A stretch of DNA of 39,348 nucleotides from Alphaproteobacteria bacterium UBA1218. Its GTDB lineage: Bacteria > Pseudomonadota > Alphaproteobacteria > Rs-D84. How positions within the stretch are numbered: position 1 is the stretch's first letter; each line of letters opens with the position of its first letter. The translations under genes were made by a program, and so were the position numbers. The notes beneath the pieces are model-generated. The model was given only the letters and a program-made list of their open reading frames with translations. It did no database searches and had not been told where the DNA came from. Below are positions 1 through 8,292 of the stretch, piece by piece. The stretch spans positions 1 to 39,348 of the forward strand of contig DBXG01000018.1 of assembly GCA_002309215.1 (NCBI GenBank), in the 5' to 3' direction.

Positions 1-22
1 AGCATATACAATGCTGGGCACT

Positions 23-98
23 GGATGTATATCTCAGTTGGTAGGGCAACTGACTCTTAATCAGTGGGTCCAGGGTTCGAATCCCTGCGCGTCCACCA
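23..98 (+). tRNA. tRNA-Lys (anticodon CTT)
   Basis: Decodes AAG. The cloverleaf can be drawn by hand: anticodon stem 49-53/61-65 is fully paired with loop CTCTTAA, giving anticodon CTT at 56-58. T stem 71-75/83-87 is perfect with loop TTCGAAT, and CCA is encoded at 96-98. The acceptor stem (23-29 with 88-94) has two G-T wobbles and an A-C mismatch at its last pair. The D stem carries T-C in place of the usual G10-C25 pair. It is therefore unusually weakly paired but otherwise complete. A -10-like TACAAT at 7-12 precedes it and a terminator follows at 109-134. Confidence 0.9.
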
Positions 99-108
99 AA
101 AACAATAG

Positions 109-134
109 ACCACCGTTTGGTGGTTTTTGTTTTT
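109..134 (+). terminator. Rho-independent terminator after tRNA-Lys
   Basis: Six-base-pair stem ACCACC/GGTGGT with a GTTT loop, followed by a T-rich tract (TTTTGTTTTT). It lies 10 bases past the CCA end of the tRNA. Confidence 0.85.
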
Positions 135-168
135 GTAGCGCAAGTGGATGAGGTTGTTTAATGGTATC

Positions 169-196
169 TTGAAAAATATGTTTTTTATGCTTAAAT
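169..196 (+). promoter_or_regulatory. Candidate promoter of the tatD-like gene
   Basis: TTGAAA at 169-174 and TTAAAT at 191-196 with a 16-base spacer, the spacing seen at several other promoters here. Transcription would begin at about the ATG at 204, so the message may be leaderless. The match to consensus is moderate. Confidence 0.45.
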
Positions 197-203
197 ATGT
201 TTT

Positions 204-890
204 ATGAAAATAATAGATGCGCACAGCCATATTGATTGTATTACACACAGCCTGCAACCTGATGTTGTTGGGACTGTTTGTTGTACAACAGATGAATCTC
301 AATGGCCTGTTTTGGTTGATATGGCTAAACAAGATAGTAAGATTTATGCTTCTTTTGGTGTTCATCCATGGTTTGTTGAGTCTGCGAATAGTGATTTTGA
401 TAAACGTCTTGAACAGTTATTAAATCTTGATTCGAATTATATGGTTGGTGAAATAGGGCTGGATAAGTATAAACCAAATATGGATAAGCAGATTGATGTT
501 TTTATGAAACAGTTTGATGTGGCTGTTAAGTTAAATCGAACAGTATGTTTACATTGTGTCGGTGCGTGGGATAAAATATTACATATCTTAAAACAATATA
601 AAGAATCATCTTTGCCAATTATTGTTGCACATGCTTTTAATACAAATGATAGGGTTTTACAGCAATTATTGCGTTATGATAATATATTATTTTCTTTTAA
701 TAAAATTGATGTATACGGCAGAAAATGTTGTATAGCAGATATTCCAAATAATAAAATATTGGTTGAATCTGATGGAAATATTGATTCAGATTTGATAAAA
801 ATTGTTCAACTGATATCAGATATTAAAAATGATACAGATATGCCAAATATAATTTATAAGAACACACAAGGGGTTATAAAAAATGGATAG
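204..890 (+). CDS. TatD-family metal-dependent hydrolase
   Basis: Probable cytosolic metal-dependent (deoxy)ribonuclease of the TatD amidohydrolase fold. Visible motifs are DAHSHID with metal ligands H7 and H9, FGVHPW at 51-56, GEIGLD with E83, H117 in LHCVG, H143 in VAHAF and D190 in ESDGN. The TatD ligand set is thus complete. At 228 residues it is shorter than typical TatD proteins of about 260; the shortening lies between the conserved blocks, not within them. The ATG at 204 has no Shine-Dalgarno sequence and lies just after a putative -10 element. The stop overlaps tcdA by 8 bases, so the two genes are probably co-translated. Family assignment is secure; which TatD/YcfH/YjjV subgroup it belongs to is not. 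Confidence 0.88.
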   Translation: MKIIDAHSHIDCITHSLQPDVVGTVCCTTDESQWPVLVDMAKQDSKIYASFGVHPWFVESANSDFDKRLEQLLNLDSNYMVGEIGLDKYKPNMDKQIDVFMKQFDVAVKLNRTVCLHCVGAWDKILHILKQYKESSLPIIVAHAFNTNDRVLQQLLRYDNILFSFNKIDVYGRKCCIADIPNNKILVESDGNIDSDLIKIVQLISDIKNDTDMPNIIYKNTQGVIKNG

Positions 891-1557
891 ATTGCACAGA
901 ATAACTTTATTGTTGGGCGAAAATGCTATATCAAAATTGAAACATTCTACTGTTATGATTGTTGGATGTGGGGCTGTTGGTTCTTTTGCTGTTGAGGCTT
1001 TGGCGCGTTCGGGTGTTGGACATTTAATATTGGTTGATTTCGATAAGGTTGAAGAATCTAATATAAATCGTCAATTGTTTGCATTGAATTCTACAATTGG
1101 TAAACCCAAGGTTGAAATTGCAAAACAGCGTATTTATGATATCAATCCAGATATAGTTGTTGATGTGTTTGATATGTTTTTTGATGAAAATAATGCGCCA
1201 AATGTTAACCCTGATTTTGTTATAGATGCCATAGATACAGTGCAATCTAAAATCGCATTATATAAATGGTGCTCAACTAATAATATTGCTTTTATTTCAA
1301 GTATGGGGGCGGCACGTAAAACTGATATAACAAAGATAAAGGTTGCAAATATATCAAAAACATCTGTGTGTCCATTGGCATCAAAAATTCGTAGTCAAAT
1401 TCGTGAGTTGAATTTGCCAGATTTTCCAACCGTATACTCAACAGAAAGTGCAATTGCACAAGAAAATGGTGGTCGTGAATTTGGTTCTATTATAACTGTG
1501 ACGGGTGCGTTTGGGTTAACGCTGGCAGATTTTGTTATTAAAAAGTTAATACAATAA
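883..1557 (+). CDS. tcdA: tRNA threonylcarbamoyladenosine dehydratase (TcdA/CsdL, ThiF-E1 family)
   Basis: E1-like adenylating enzyme that cyclises the t6A37 modification of ANN-decoding tRNAs to ct6A using ATP. The nucleotide-binding loop GCGAVG is at 28-33, D52 follows in LVDFD, and N60-I-N-R-Q64 is the ThiF-family NxNRQ signature. DAID around 115 and SMGAARKTD around 145 match the TcdA pattern, as does a C-terminal Cys-Pro-Leu-Ala stretch. No rhodanese domain is present, which argues against MoeB/ThiF. At 224 residues it is a little shorter than E. coli TcdA. The start has a good Shine-Dalgarno (AAGGGG) and overlaps the tatD-like stop by 8 bases. It is one of several tRNA-modification genes in this window. 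Confidence 0.85.
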   Translation: MDRLHRITLLLGENAISKLKHSTVMIVGCGAVGSFAVEALARSGVGHLILVDFDKVEESNINRQLFALNSTIGKPKVEIAKQRIYDINPDIVVDVFDMFFDENNAPNVNPDFVIDAIDTVQSKIALYKWCSTNNIAFISSMGAARKTDITKIKVANISKTSVCPLASKIRSQIRELNLPDFPTVYSTESAIAQENGGREFGSIITVTGAFGLTLADFVIKKLIQ

Positions 1558-1687
1558 AAATCTTTCTATACAGCATATTTACTGGCTTTTAAGATTGTTG
1601 TCCTATGCATACATGCCTATGCAAATATGGTTTGTTGTCTGATAGAATGCAATTGTTGAGATTAATCAGCAACAAAAGGAGAAACTT

Positions 1688-2302
1688 ATGAAAAAACTTA
1701 TTGCTACATCGATGGCAGTATTAGTAGCAACACCTGCTTTGGCTGGTAGCTATGCTTACGAACAACAACCAACAGAATTTTTAGGTTGGAGTATTTTACC
1801 ATATGTCGCATTGCGTGGTGGCGCAACATATTCTAACTTGAATTATAAATTGGGTGGTGTAAAAGAAGATGTAACCTTGAATTCTTATCAGGTCAGAACC
1901 GCTTTGGGTTTAACTATGTATGATACAGCGCGTTTAGAAATTGAAGGTTCGTTCTTTACAAAAGATCACAAAACCCAAGATTTTGACGCGTTGACAGGTG
2001 TTGATGTTTCAGCCAGAAATATTGAATTGATGGCTAATGCGTATATGAATCTTGGCCATTTTAAATATATCCAACCATTTGCAGGTATCGGTGCAGGTTT
2101 GGCATTCATAGATACTGCTAATCGTATTGCAGGTGTCAAAGATCATAAAGATTCGACAAAATTCTCTGGTATGGGAACTTTGGGCTTATCAATGCCATTT
2201 GGCTGTTTTGCAGTTGATGTTGCAGCACGTTATAATTATGTTGATGTTGCTTCTGGAATGCATAATTTCAGCGGTGATATTGGTGTTCGTTATATGTTCT
2301 AA
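1688..2302 (+). CDS. Small outer-membrane beta-barrel protein (OmpA/Opa-like barrel)
   Basis: The product starts with a clear Sec signal peptide (MKKLIATSMAVLVATPALA, cleavage after residue 19). The rest is alternating hydrophobic strands such as YVALRGGATYS, RTALGLTMY and FAGIGAGLAFID, ending in RYMF with a C-terminal Phe, the beta-barrel assembly signal. Its 204 residues suit an eight-stranded barrel. The Shine-Dalgarno AAAAGGAG lies 8 bases before the ATG. The gene stands alone: about 130 bases separate it from tcdA and a strong terminator follows. This resembles the surface-antigen/porin-like barrels of alphaproteobacteria. Substrate or binding partner cannot be read from sequence. Confidence 0.8.
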   Translation: MKKLIATSMAVLVATPALAGSYAYEQQPTEFLGWSILPYVALRGGATYSNLNYKLGGVKEDVTLNSYQVRTALGLTMYDTARLEIEGSFFTKDHKTQDFDALTGVDVSARNIELMANAYMNLGHFKYIQPFAGIGAGLAFIDTANRIAGVKDHKDSTKFSGMGTLGLSMPFGCFAVDVAARYNYVDVASGMHNFSGDIGVRYMF

Positions 2303-2327
2303 ACATCGATTGTATACCTTGTTTAAG

Positions 2328-2353
2328 TCCCGTTTTTTAACGGGATTTTTTTA
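2328..2353 (+). terminator. Rho-independent terminator of the barrel gene
   Basis: Stem TCCCGT/ACGGGA with a T-rich loop, then seven or more T residues. Confidence 0.88.
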
Positions 2354-2392
2354 TTGCTAGGGATTTTTTCTCTGTGCTAGTATTAAGGGGTT

Positions 2393-3820
2393 ATGAAATG
2401 GTATTCATTGTGTTTTTGTTGTTGTTTTATAACTGCTACAAGCAGTGCTTTGTGTGAAAATATAATAACAGTTAATGCAAATGAAATTCGTGATATTTCA
2501 CCTTTGACACAAGATACAAAGTTATACAATTATGGAATAATAAATTCTGATATAGTGACAAATGGTCATAATTTTGATGTTTATAATTATGGCACGATTA
2601 GCGGAACAATTAATGCTGACTGCGGTTTCGTTAATCAACATATTGATTCAGTTGATGCATTTCATAGCGTGACTTTGGATAGCGGTAACTATTTATATGT
2701 TTATATAAATGGTGTGCATGACATTACTTTAACAGATTTGATGAATCTGGGGAATGCAGAAAATTTTGATATTACTAATTCTTCAATTGTGATTGATGAT
2801 TTGGTTGCGTGGAATAATTGGGGGCAATCGGCAGAATTGGACAGAACAAACACATTGATTTTTTCGAGTCCGAGTGTTGTGCAAGCCGGTGATGTTATAA
2901 ATCATGTCAGCGAAAATCTTGCTGTGTCGGTTCTGGGACTTGATCCGGCCAGCGTACCGTCGCTTTCGTCAAGTTATGGTTCGTGGATTATCAATTTTGG
3001 TCCAAATCCCAATTATCCGCTGTCTAATGTTTTGAATAGTGTAAATAGCGCTGAAGATAAAAATCGCATCAAGCACATGTCGTACCATTTTAACCCAGAT
3101 AAATTGATGAATCCTGTTAAGACAATAAACAAGTTTATGACATCAAATATAGCGATGTATAAAAATGCTCTATACAGCGGATTGTCTGGCTCTTATATTA
3201 TGTCTGATAAAACTGATGCGTATGGATTTAATTTAAGTGTCAAGGGAAAATATGACGATATGTATTTAAGCGCAGATTTCAATTTTCATGATTTTAGTTA
3301 TCAAGATGATTACAATGATTTTGATGGTTTGATGTATGGTTTTAATGTCGGAGTGAAAACATATTTTGATAATTTGTGGCTTGATGGAACATTGGGTTTG
3401 TCGTTTATTGACTTTGATGCAGATAATATTTTATATAATGACGAAACTAGAAACGATCCGTTTGGTTTGGGTTGGTACGGAACAGTAGATTTAGGTTATG
3501 ATTATGCTTTGATGACGGATTTGATCGTTTCACCCTTTATTGGGACATCTATTGCAACATATTGGCTATATGACATCAATGATACAGATTATAATATTCG
3601 TGGTGGTAGCAAGGTTGAGTATTCTTTTGTTGTGGATAATATCAAATACGAATATAGCGGAACAGGTGCAATCAGTGCCGATGGTGATTTATACGGTACA
3701 TTAAAAGTTGGCTTTGTGTCTGAAATAGATAATGCAGGGTTGGCACTTGGATTTGATGTGTTGAAAACAGACGAAGAAACAGGATATAAAATATCTGTCA
3801 CTGGTCACATCTCTTTTTAA
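2393..3820 (+). CDS. Autotransporter-like outer-membrane protein with short passenger
   Basis: No specific family was recognised. The 475-residue product begins with a short signal peptide (about 20 residues, unusually Cys-rich: CFCCCF). Residues about 25-130 contain repeating NYG..I...I units (YNYGIINS, YNYGTISG) typical of beta-helical passengers. After a linker around 220-255 with a predicted helix (MNPVKTINKFM), the C-terminal 220 residues are amphipathic strands rich in Tyr, Asp and Gly ending in GHISF. The terminal Phe fits a translocator barrel. The start has a G-rich sequence (AAGGGG) only 2 bases before the ATG. It is likely a surface adhesin or decoration protein. Autotransporter topology is inferred from layout; a plain outer-membrane barrel is the alternative. 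Confidence 0.65.
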   Translation: MKWYSLCFCCCFITATSSALCENIITVNANEIRDISPLTQDTKLYNYGIINSDIVTNGHNFDVYNYGTISGTINADCGFVNQHIDSVDAFHSVTLDSGNYLYVYINGVHDITLTDLMNLGNAENFDITNSSIVIDDLVAWNNWGQSAELDRTNTLIFSSPSVVQAGDVINHVSENLAVSVLGLDPASVPSLSSSYGSWIINFGPNPNYPLSNVLNSVNSAEDKNRIKHMSYHFNPDKLMNPVKTINKFMTSNIAMYKNALYSGLSGSYIMSDKTDAYGFNLSVKGKYDDMYLSADFNFHDFSYQDDYNDFDGLMYGFNVGVKTYFDNLWLDGTLGLSFIDFDADNILYNDETRNDPFGLGWYGTVDLGYDYALMTDLIVSPFIGTSIATYWLYDINDTDYNIRGGSKVEYSFVVDNIKYEYSGTGAISADGDLYGTLKVGFVSEIDNAGLALGFDVLKTDEETGYKISVTGHISF

Positions 3821-3823
3821 GAG

Positions 3824-5134
3824 CTATTTGATTATTTCGCCACGCAAAGATGCTTTGTTTGCATCTGTGATTTTGATTTTTTGTAGTGGTGATATTTCGT
3901 AATCTGGTTTATCGACAATGCATTGTTGCATATATGGTGTACGAAACACTAAATGACGTCCAGTTTTATCGTTTCCTTCGCATAAACAAATCATTTCTTT
4001 GCCGATGCAGGATATATTAAATTCGCGTTGATTTTCATTTAATTGAAAATCTAACCTCTGTAAACGAACAGATTTTATTTGTTCGCTGATTTGGTTGTGC
4101 ATCAATGCAGCTGCTGTATGCGGGCGAGGCGAATATTTGAAAGAATACGAATTTATATATTTGATTTCTTGTGCGATATCCAAAGTTTGCGCGAAATCTT
4201 CATCTGTTTCATCTGGAAAACCAACAATAAAATCAGACGATATTTGAATATCTGGTCGAACAGATTTAAGTTTTTTTACTATGTTTTTATAGTTGTCTAA
4301 ATCGTCAGGGCGATTCATCAATTTTAGTATGCGTGGCGAACCACTCTGAATTGGCATGTTCAGGAACGGTAATAATTTTGGCTCTGTCCCAAACATTTCA
4401 ATTAAATCGTCAGTCATTTCTGTTGGATAACTGGATGTAAAGCGTATACGGCTGATTTTGGGCAGTTTAGCCGTTTCACGAATTAAGTCGGACAAACGAT
4501 ATAATTTACCATTTGCGTCTGTGTATTTATAGCCATTTACATTTTGTCCTAAAAAACAAATTTCAATCGCACCTGTTTTTGCAGCGTTTATTGTATCGCG
4601 CATAACATCATCAAATGGACGTGATAATTCGCGACCACGTGTATATGGGACAATGCAATATGTGCAACAATGGTTGCAACCTTCTTGAATGGGTATATAT
4701 GCCACCGTCGGTGATTTAGTCATTTGTGGCAATTCATCAAATTTTTCCAAACCACCTAAATCGATATTTAATAATTTAGTATCTGGATTTTTTATGATTT
4801 CTGGCAATTTGTGATAACTTTGTGGCCCCAAAACAAAATTCAATTCTGGTATGCGACGGAAAGCATCCCCCCCAGATTCGCGTGCTACACAACCAACAAT
4901 ACCGAGTAGGGCAGATTCTTTCTTTGCACGTCTGATACGACCAAGTGCAGAATAAACTTTGTCAGTTGCTTTTGCACGAACAGCGCATGTGTTTAATATG
5001 ATTAAATCAGCATCACTTATATCATCTGTTGAAACCCAATTTTTTGATTCCAGCATAGCAGCGATACGCTGACCGTCATATACGTTCATTTGACAACCAA
5101 ATGTCTGAATAAAGAATTTCTGCTGTATTGCCAT
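3824..5134 (-). CDS. miaB: tRNA-2-methylthio-N6-dimethylallyladenosine synthase MiaB
   Basis: Radical-SAM methylthiotransferase that converts i6A37 to ms2i6A37 in tRNAs reading UNN codons. The N-terminal UPF0004 domain opens with QTFGCQMN and holds the auxiliary-cluster cysteines (FGC, LNTC, VGC). The radical-SAM Cx3Cx2C motif is EGCNHCCTYCIVPYTRG around residues 155-171, and a C-terminal TRAM domain follows. Length (436) is normal. The ATG lies one base after the gatB stop with no strong Shine-Dalgarno of its own, suggesting coupling to gatB. A run of seven C on the plus strand (4867-4873) encodes Gly-Gly in SGGDAF. tRNA-Phe, a usual MiaB substrate, is encoded next to gatB. Confidence 0.95.
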   Translation of the reverse strand: MAIQQKFFIQTFGCQMNVYDGQRIAAMLESKNWVSTDDISDADLIILNTCAVRAKATDKVYSALGRIRRAKKESALLGIVGCVARESGGDAFRRIPELNFVLGPQSYHKLPEIIKNPDTKLLNIDLGGLEKFDELPQMTKSPTVAYIPIQEGCNHCCTYCIVPYTRGRELSRPFDDVMRDTINAAKTGAIEICFLGQNVNGYKYTDANGKLYRLSDLIRETAKLPKISRIRFTSSYPTEMTDDLIEMFGTEPKLLPFLNMPIQSGSPRILKLMNRPDDLDNYKNIVKKLKSVRPDIQISSDFIVGFPDETDEDFAQTLDIAQEIKYINSYSFKYSPRPHTAAALMHNQISEQIKSVRLQRLDFQLNENQREFNISCIGKEMICLCEGNDKTGRHLVFRTPYMQQCIVDKPDYEISPLQKIKITDANKASLRGEIIK

Positions 5135-5135
5135 A

Positions 5136-6665
5136 TTAGTCAGCCAATTTTTGTTTTAATAAATCACTTACCATTGCAGGATTTGCCTGACCATGTGTTG
5201 CCTTCATAACATTACCAACAAAGAACCCAAGCAAGCCAACCTTGCCAGATTTATATTGTTCAACCTGGGCAGGATTGTTTTTGATTACTTCGTCCACAGC
5301 AGATTCAATCGCACCGGTATCTGTTATTTGTTTCATTCCATGTTTATCTGCGATTTCATGAATTGTTCCGCGTTCACCATCTAACATTTTGATAAATATT
5401 TCTTTTGCCTGTTTACCATTGATTTCGTTTGATGCAATCATATCAACCAATTCAGTAATGTTTTCAGGTGTAATAATGCGTGGCGCATCGGGATCGGTAT
5501 GTTCACGAATTTCATTTGTGATATCCATATTTTCAGGATGCGCAAATAATTCAGAAATCAACCAGTTTGCAACCGGCTTTGCACGTTCTTTCTTGCCGTT
5601 TACAGCGGTATCATACCAATGTGAAATATCTGTTGTTTCGGTTAAACGTGTTGCATCATATTCTGACAGACCATATTCATTGATATATCTTGCGCGTGTT
5701 GCAGACGGTAATTCAGGCATTGTTTTACGAATACGTTCAATGTCTTCATCTGTGATTTCCAGTTCCAGTAAATCTGGGTCTGGGAAATAACGATAATCAA
5801 GTGCGTCTTCTTTGCTACGCAAGATAGATGTTGTGCCGTCACCTTGATTATATCGCATAGTATTACGTTCAATAGTACCACCGTTTTCCAAGATTTCTAT
5901 CTGGCGTTTTGCTTCGTATTCAATAGCATTCTTAATAAATTTGAAAGATACCATGTTTTTGATTTCGCATCTTTCGTTAAAATATTTTGCGCCCACAGGA
6001 CGAACAGAAACATTGACGTCTGCGCGCATTGAACCTTCTTCCATGTTTGCCTTGGATACACCCAGTGCACGTGCTATTTCACGTATTTGACGCAGATATT
6101 TTTCTGCTTCATCAGGTGAAGTCACAAATTGTTTTTCATCTGGTTTTTCCAAATCTACAAATGCCACAATTTCCAATAATGTCACTCCGGTACGATTGTA
6201 ATCAGCAAAAGATTTTGTAGGGTGCATATCGTGTTTCAATTTTCCAGCATCTTGTTCCAAGTGTGCACGTTCAATTAAAATCTTTTTTGGATTACCATCA
6301 TCGCCAATAATTTCAATCCAACCGCGACCGACCACAGGTGGTTCATTTATGGGTTGTGAAATTTGATAACCCTGGGGCAAGTCAGGATAAAAATACTGTT
6401 TGCGGGCAAAACGGCTGTGTTTAGAGATTTCAGCGTTGATTCCCAAACCGAATTTAATAGCCTGCTCAACACAGTATTTATTCAATACTGGCAACATACC
6501 AGGCATTGCAACATCGACCATACATGCCTGGGTATTTGGGGCAACTGTCGGATTATAATCAGCAGATGCGCCACTAAAAATCTTGCTGTTGGATAAAACT
6601 TCTATATGAGTTTCCAAACCTATAACTACTTCCCAATCTGTTGTTTTGCCTTTTATCGTAAACAT
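5136..6665 (-). CDS. gatB: Aspartyl/glutamyl-tRNA amidotransferase subunit B
   Basis: Subunit B of GatCAB, which turns mischarged Glu-tRNA-Gln (and Asp-tRNA-Asn) into the cognate amidated form. It holds the kinase-like ATP site and the tRNA-binding YqeY tail. Family hallmarks are WEVVIGLETHIEV at the start, NRTGVTLLEIV, the YRYFPDPDL block and the C-terminal helical domain with VGFFVGNVMKAT-like sequence. The ATG at 6665 has an AAGGAAA Shine-Dalgarno and gives 509 residues; a further in-frame start at 6743 would run into the tRNA-Phe gene and is rejected. gatB is separated from gatA by an antisense tRNA gene, so the gatC-gatA-gatB unit must either be read through that tRNA or gatB needs its own promoter. 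Confidence 0.96.
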   Translation of the reverse strand: MFTIKGKTTDWEVVIGLETHIEVLSNSKIFSGASADYNPTVAPNTQACMVDVAMPGMLPVLNKYCVEQAIKFGLGINAEISKHSRFARKQYFYPDLPQGYQISQPINEPPVVGRGWIEIIGDDGNPKKILIERAHLEQDAGKLKHDMHPTKSFADYNRTGVTLLEIVAFVDLEKPDEKQFVTSPDEAEKYLRQIREIARALGVSKANMEEGSMRADVNVSVRPVGAKYFNERCEIKNMVSFKFIKNAIEYEAKRQIEILENGGTIERNTMRYNQGDGTTSILRSKEDALDYRYFPDPDLLELEITDEDIERIRKTMPELPSATRARYINEYGLSEYDATRLTETTDISHWYDTAVNGKKERAKPVANWLISELFAHPENMDITNEIREHTDPDAPRIITPENITELVDMIASNEINGKQAKEIFIKMLDGERGTIHEIADKHGMKQITDTGAIESAVDEVIKNNPAQVEQYKSGKVGLLGFFVGNVMKATHGQANPAMVSDLLKQKLAD

Positions 6666-6677
6666 TTTAATTTTTCC

Positions 6678-6706
6678 TTGCTTTTTCGTTTTTAATATCT
6701 TATTAT
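6678..6706 (+). promoter_or_regulatory. Promoter of tRNA-Phe
   Basis: TTGCTT (6678-6683), 17-base spacer and TATTAT (6701-6706). Predicted transcription start is about 10 bases before the tRNA. It lies just upstream of the gatB start codon and next to its ribosome-binding site, on the opposite strand. Confidence 0.6.
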
Positions 6707-6716
6707 GCAGTCCGTT

Positions 6717-6792
6717 GGCTAGATAGCTCAGTTGGTAGAGCAAGGGACTGAAAATCCCTGTGTCAGTAGTTCGATTCTACTTCTAGCCACCA
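6717..6792 (+). tRNA. tRNA-Phe (anticodon GAA)
   Basis: All arms pair: acceptor GGCTAGA/TCTAGCC (7 of 7), D stem GCTC/GAGC, anticodon stem AGGGA/TCCCT with loop CTGAAAA and anticodon GAA at 6750-6752. The T stem AGTAG/CTACT and an encoded CCA (6790-6792) complete it. A run of eight T follows directly. It is transcribed against the gatA-gatB operon that surrounds it. Confidence 0.96.
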
Positions 6793-6804
6793 TTTTTTTT
6801 ACCC

Positions 6805-8274
6805 CTAGTTTCCCATTATCTTTGTTGGACGGTTATCAAATGCAGACGCGGTTTCGATATGTTTTGCCAGTTGCAACATTTGCATATCCTTGAAACGTGG
6901 TGCCACAACCTGCATACCCAATGGTAAACCGTCCTGGGTTAAGCCACATGGAACACTGCATGCAGGAATGCCAGCCAGGTTCATCGCCACAGTGAATAAA
7001 TCCAGAGCATAATATTCCAATGGTGTTAAGTCTGAGTTTAATGGTAATGCAGGACCGGCGCTTGATGGACATACAATTAAATCACATTGTTCAAATGCCT
7101 TGTTAAAGCTATCCGCAATCATACGGCGAACGCGCGCAGCCTGCAGGAAATATACATCATAAGATTGACTGGATAATACTGCAGTTCCAATTAAAATACG
7201 ACGTTTGGCTTCTTCGCCAAAGCCAGCAGAACGTGTCTTTTTATATGTATCTTCTAAATCTGTACCTTCAACACGCAAACCATAACGCATACCATCATAA
7301 CGTGCCAAATTCGATGAAGCCTCTGCTGGTGCGATGATATAATAGGCAGCCAGAGCGTCCAAAATATTTGGAATTGAAACTTCTACAATATCTGCGCCCA
7401 TAGATTTCAAATCATTGATACGTTTTGCAAATAGATTTTTCATATCGTCAGATATTTTGACAGAATCAAATTCTTTGATAACGCCGATACGCAATTTTTT
7501 ACCATCACCCAAGATTGGTTTTAATTCGCCGTCAAAATTGAATTTTGCATTTGGACTGCTGGTTGAATCTTTTGGATCGTGTCCAGCCATCACAGATAAT
7601 AACAGTGCTGCATCATCAACTGTTCTGGCGATTGGACCAGGTGTATCAAGACTGGATGCAAATGCAACACAACCCCAACGCGAACACAAACCGTATGTTG
7701 GTTTTACACCGACCAAGCCGGTAATAGCGCATGGAAAACGAATTGATCCACCGGTATCTGTTCCGGTTGCACCGATTGCCAAACCAGAAGTCACGCAACT
7801 CGTTGAGCCACCAGATGAACCACCAGCGGTTAAACGTTTCTCTAATTGCCATGGACTGACAGGTGCACCAAAGAAACTGGTCTTGCTGAAAGTGCCCATT
7901 GCGAATTCATCAAGGTTTGATTTTCCAAGTAATACAGAACCAGAGTCAATAAAGTTTTGTGAAATTGTAGATTCATATTGTGGAACAAAGTTTTCCAATA
8001 TATGCGAAGCAGCCGTTGTGCGTATACCACGTGTTGCAAACAAATCTTTCATCGCGATTGGCATACCGTCCAAAGCCTTGGTTTCGCCAGATGCATAACG
8101 TTTGTCAGATTCTTCTGCGTCACTTAATGCACGTTCAGGTGTTGTTGTGATATAGCAATTTAATTCTTTGCCAAATTTTTCAATACGTGCCAGATATGCA
8201 CGTGTCAATTCCACAGCCGAAATAGAACGGTCTTTCAATTTTGCCAATGCTTGTTTTATGGTTAAATCTATCAT
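6805..8274 (-). CDS. gatA: Aspartyl/glutamyl-tRNA amidotransferase subunit A
   Basis: Glutaminase subunit of GatCAB, an amidase-signature enzyme that releases ammonia from glutamine for the transamidation by GatB. The Ser-cisSer-Lys triad is intact: K76 in MPIAMKD, S153 in GGSSGGST and S177 in GTDTGGSIRFP. The 489-residue length is typical. The start has Shine-Dalgarno AAGGGG and lies 18 bases after the gatC stop, so gatC-gatA form one operon. The presence of gatCAB implies indirect charging of Gln and/or Asn tRNAs, as in most alphaproteobacteria. Confidence 0.97.
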   Translation of the reverse strand: MIDLTIKQALAKLKDRSISAVELTRAYLARIEKFGKELNCYITTTPERALSDAEESDKRYASGETKALDGMPIAMKDLFATRGIRTTAASHILENFVPQYESTISQNFIDSGSVLLGKSNLDEFAMGTFSKTSFFGAPVSPWQLEKRLTAGGSSGGSTSCVTSGLAIGATGTDTGGSIRFPCAITGLVGVKPTYGLCSRWGCVAFASSLDTPGPIARTVDDAALLLSVMAGHDPKDSTSSPNAKFNFDGELKPILGDGKKLRIGVIKEFDSVKISDDMKNLFAKRINDLKSMGADIVEVSIPNILDALAAYYIIAPAEASSNLARYDGMRYGLRVEGTDLEDTYKKTRSAGFGEEAKRRILIGTAVLSSQSYDVYFLQAARVRRMIADSFNKAFEQCDLIVCPSSAGPALPLNSDLTPLEYYALDLFTVAMNLAGIPACSVPCGLTQDGLPLGMQVVAPRFKDMQMLQLAKHIETASAFDNRPTKIMGN

Positions 8275-8292
8275 AATTATTCCCCTTATATT

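Noticed and set aside
2447..2455. Lipoprotein signal in the autotransporter-like protein
   Set aside because: The sequence before the Cys is SSAL, with Leu in place of the required small residue, so a standard signal peptide is more likely.
6666..6743. N-terminally extended GatB starting at 6743
   Set aside because: The extension would overlap the tRNA-Phe gene and lacks family conservation; the start at 6665 has a ribosome-binding site.
7415..8098. Plus-strand open frame of 227 codons inside gatA
   Set aside because: Shadow of the highly conserved gatA frame; no ribosome-binding site and composition unlike real proteins.
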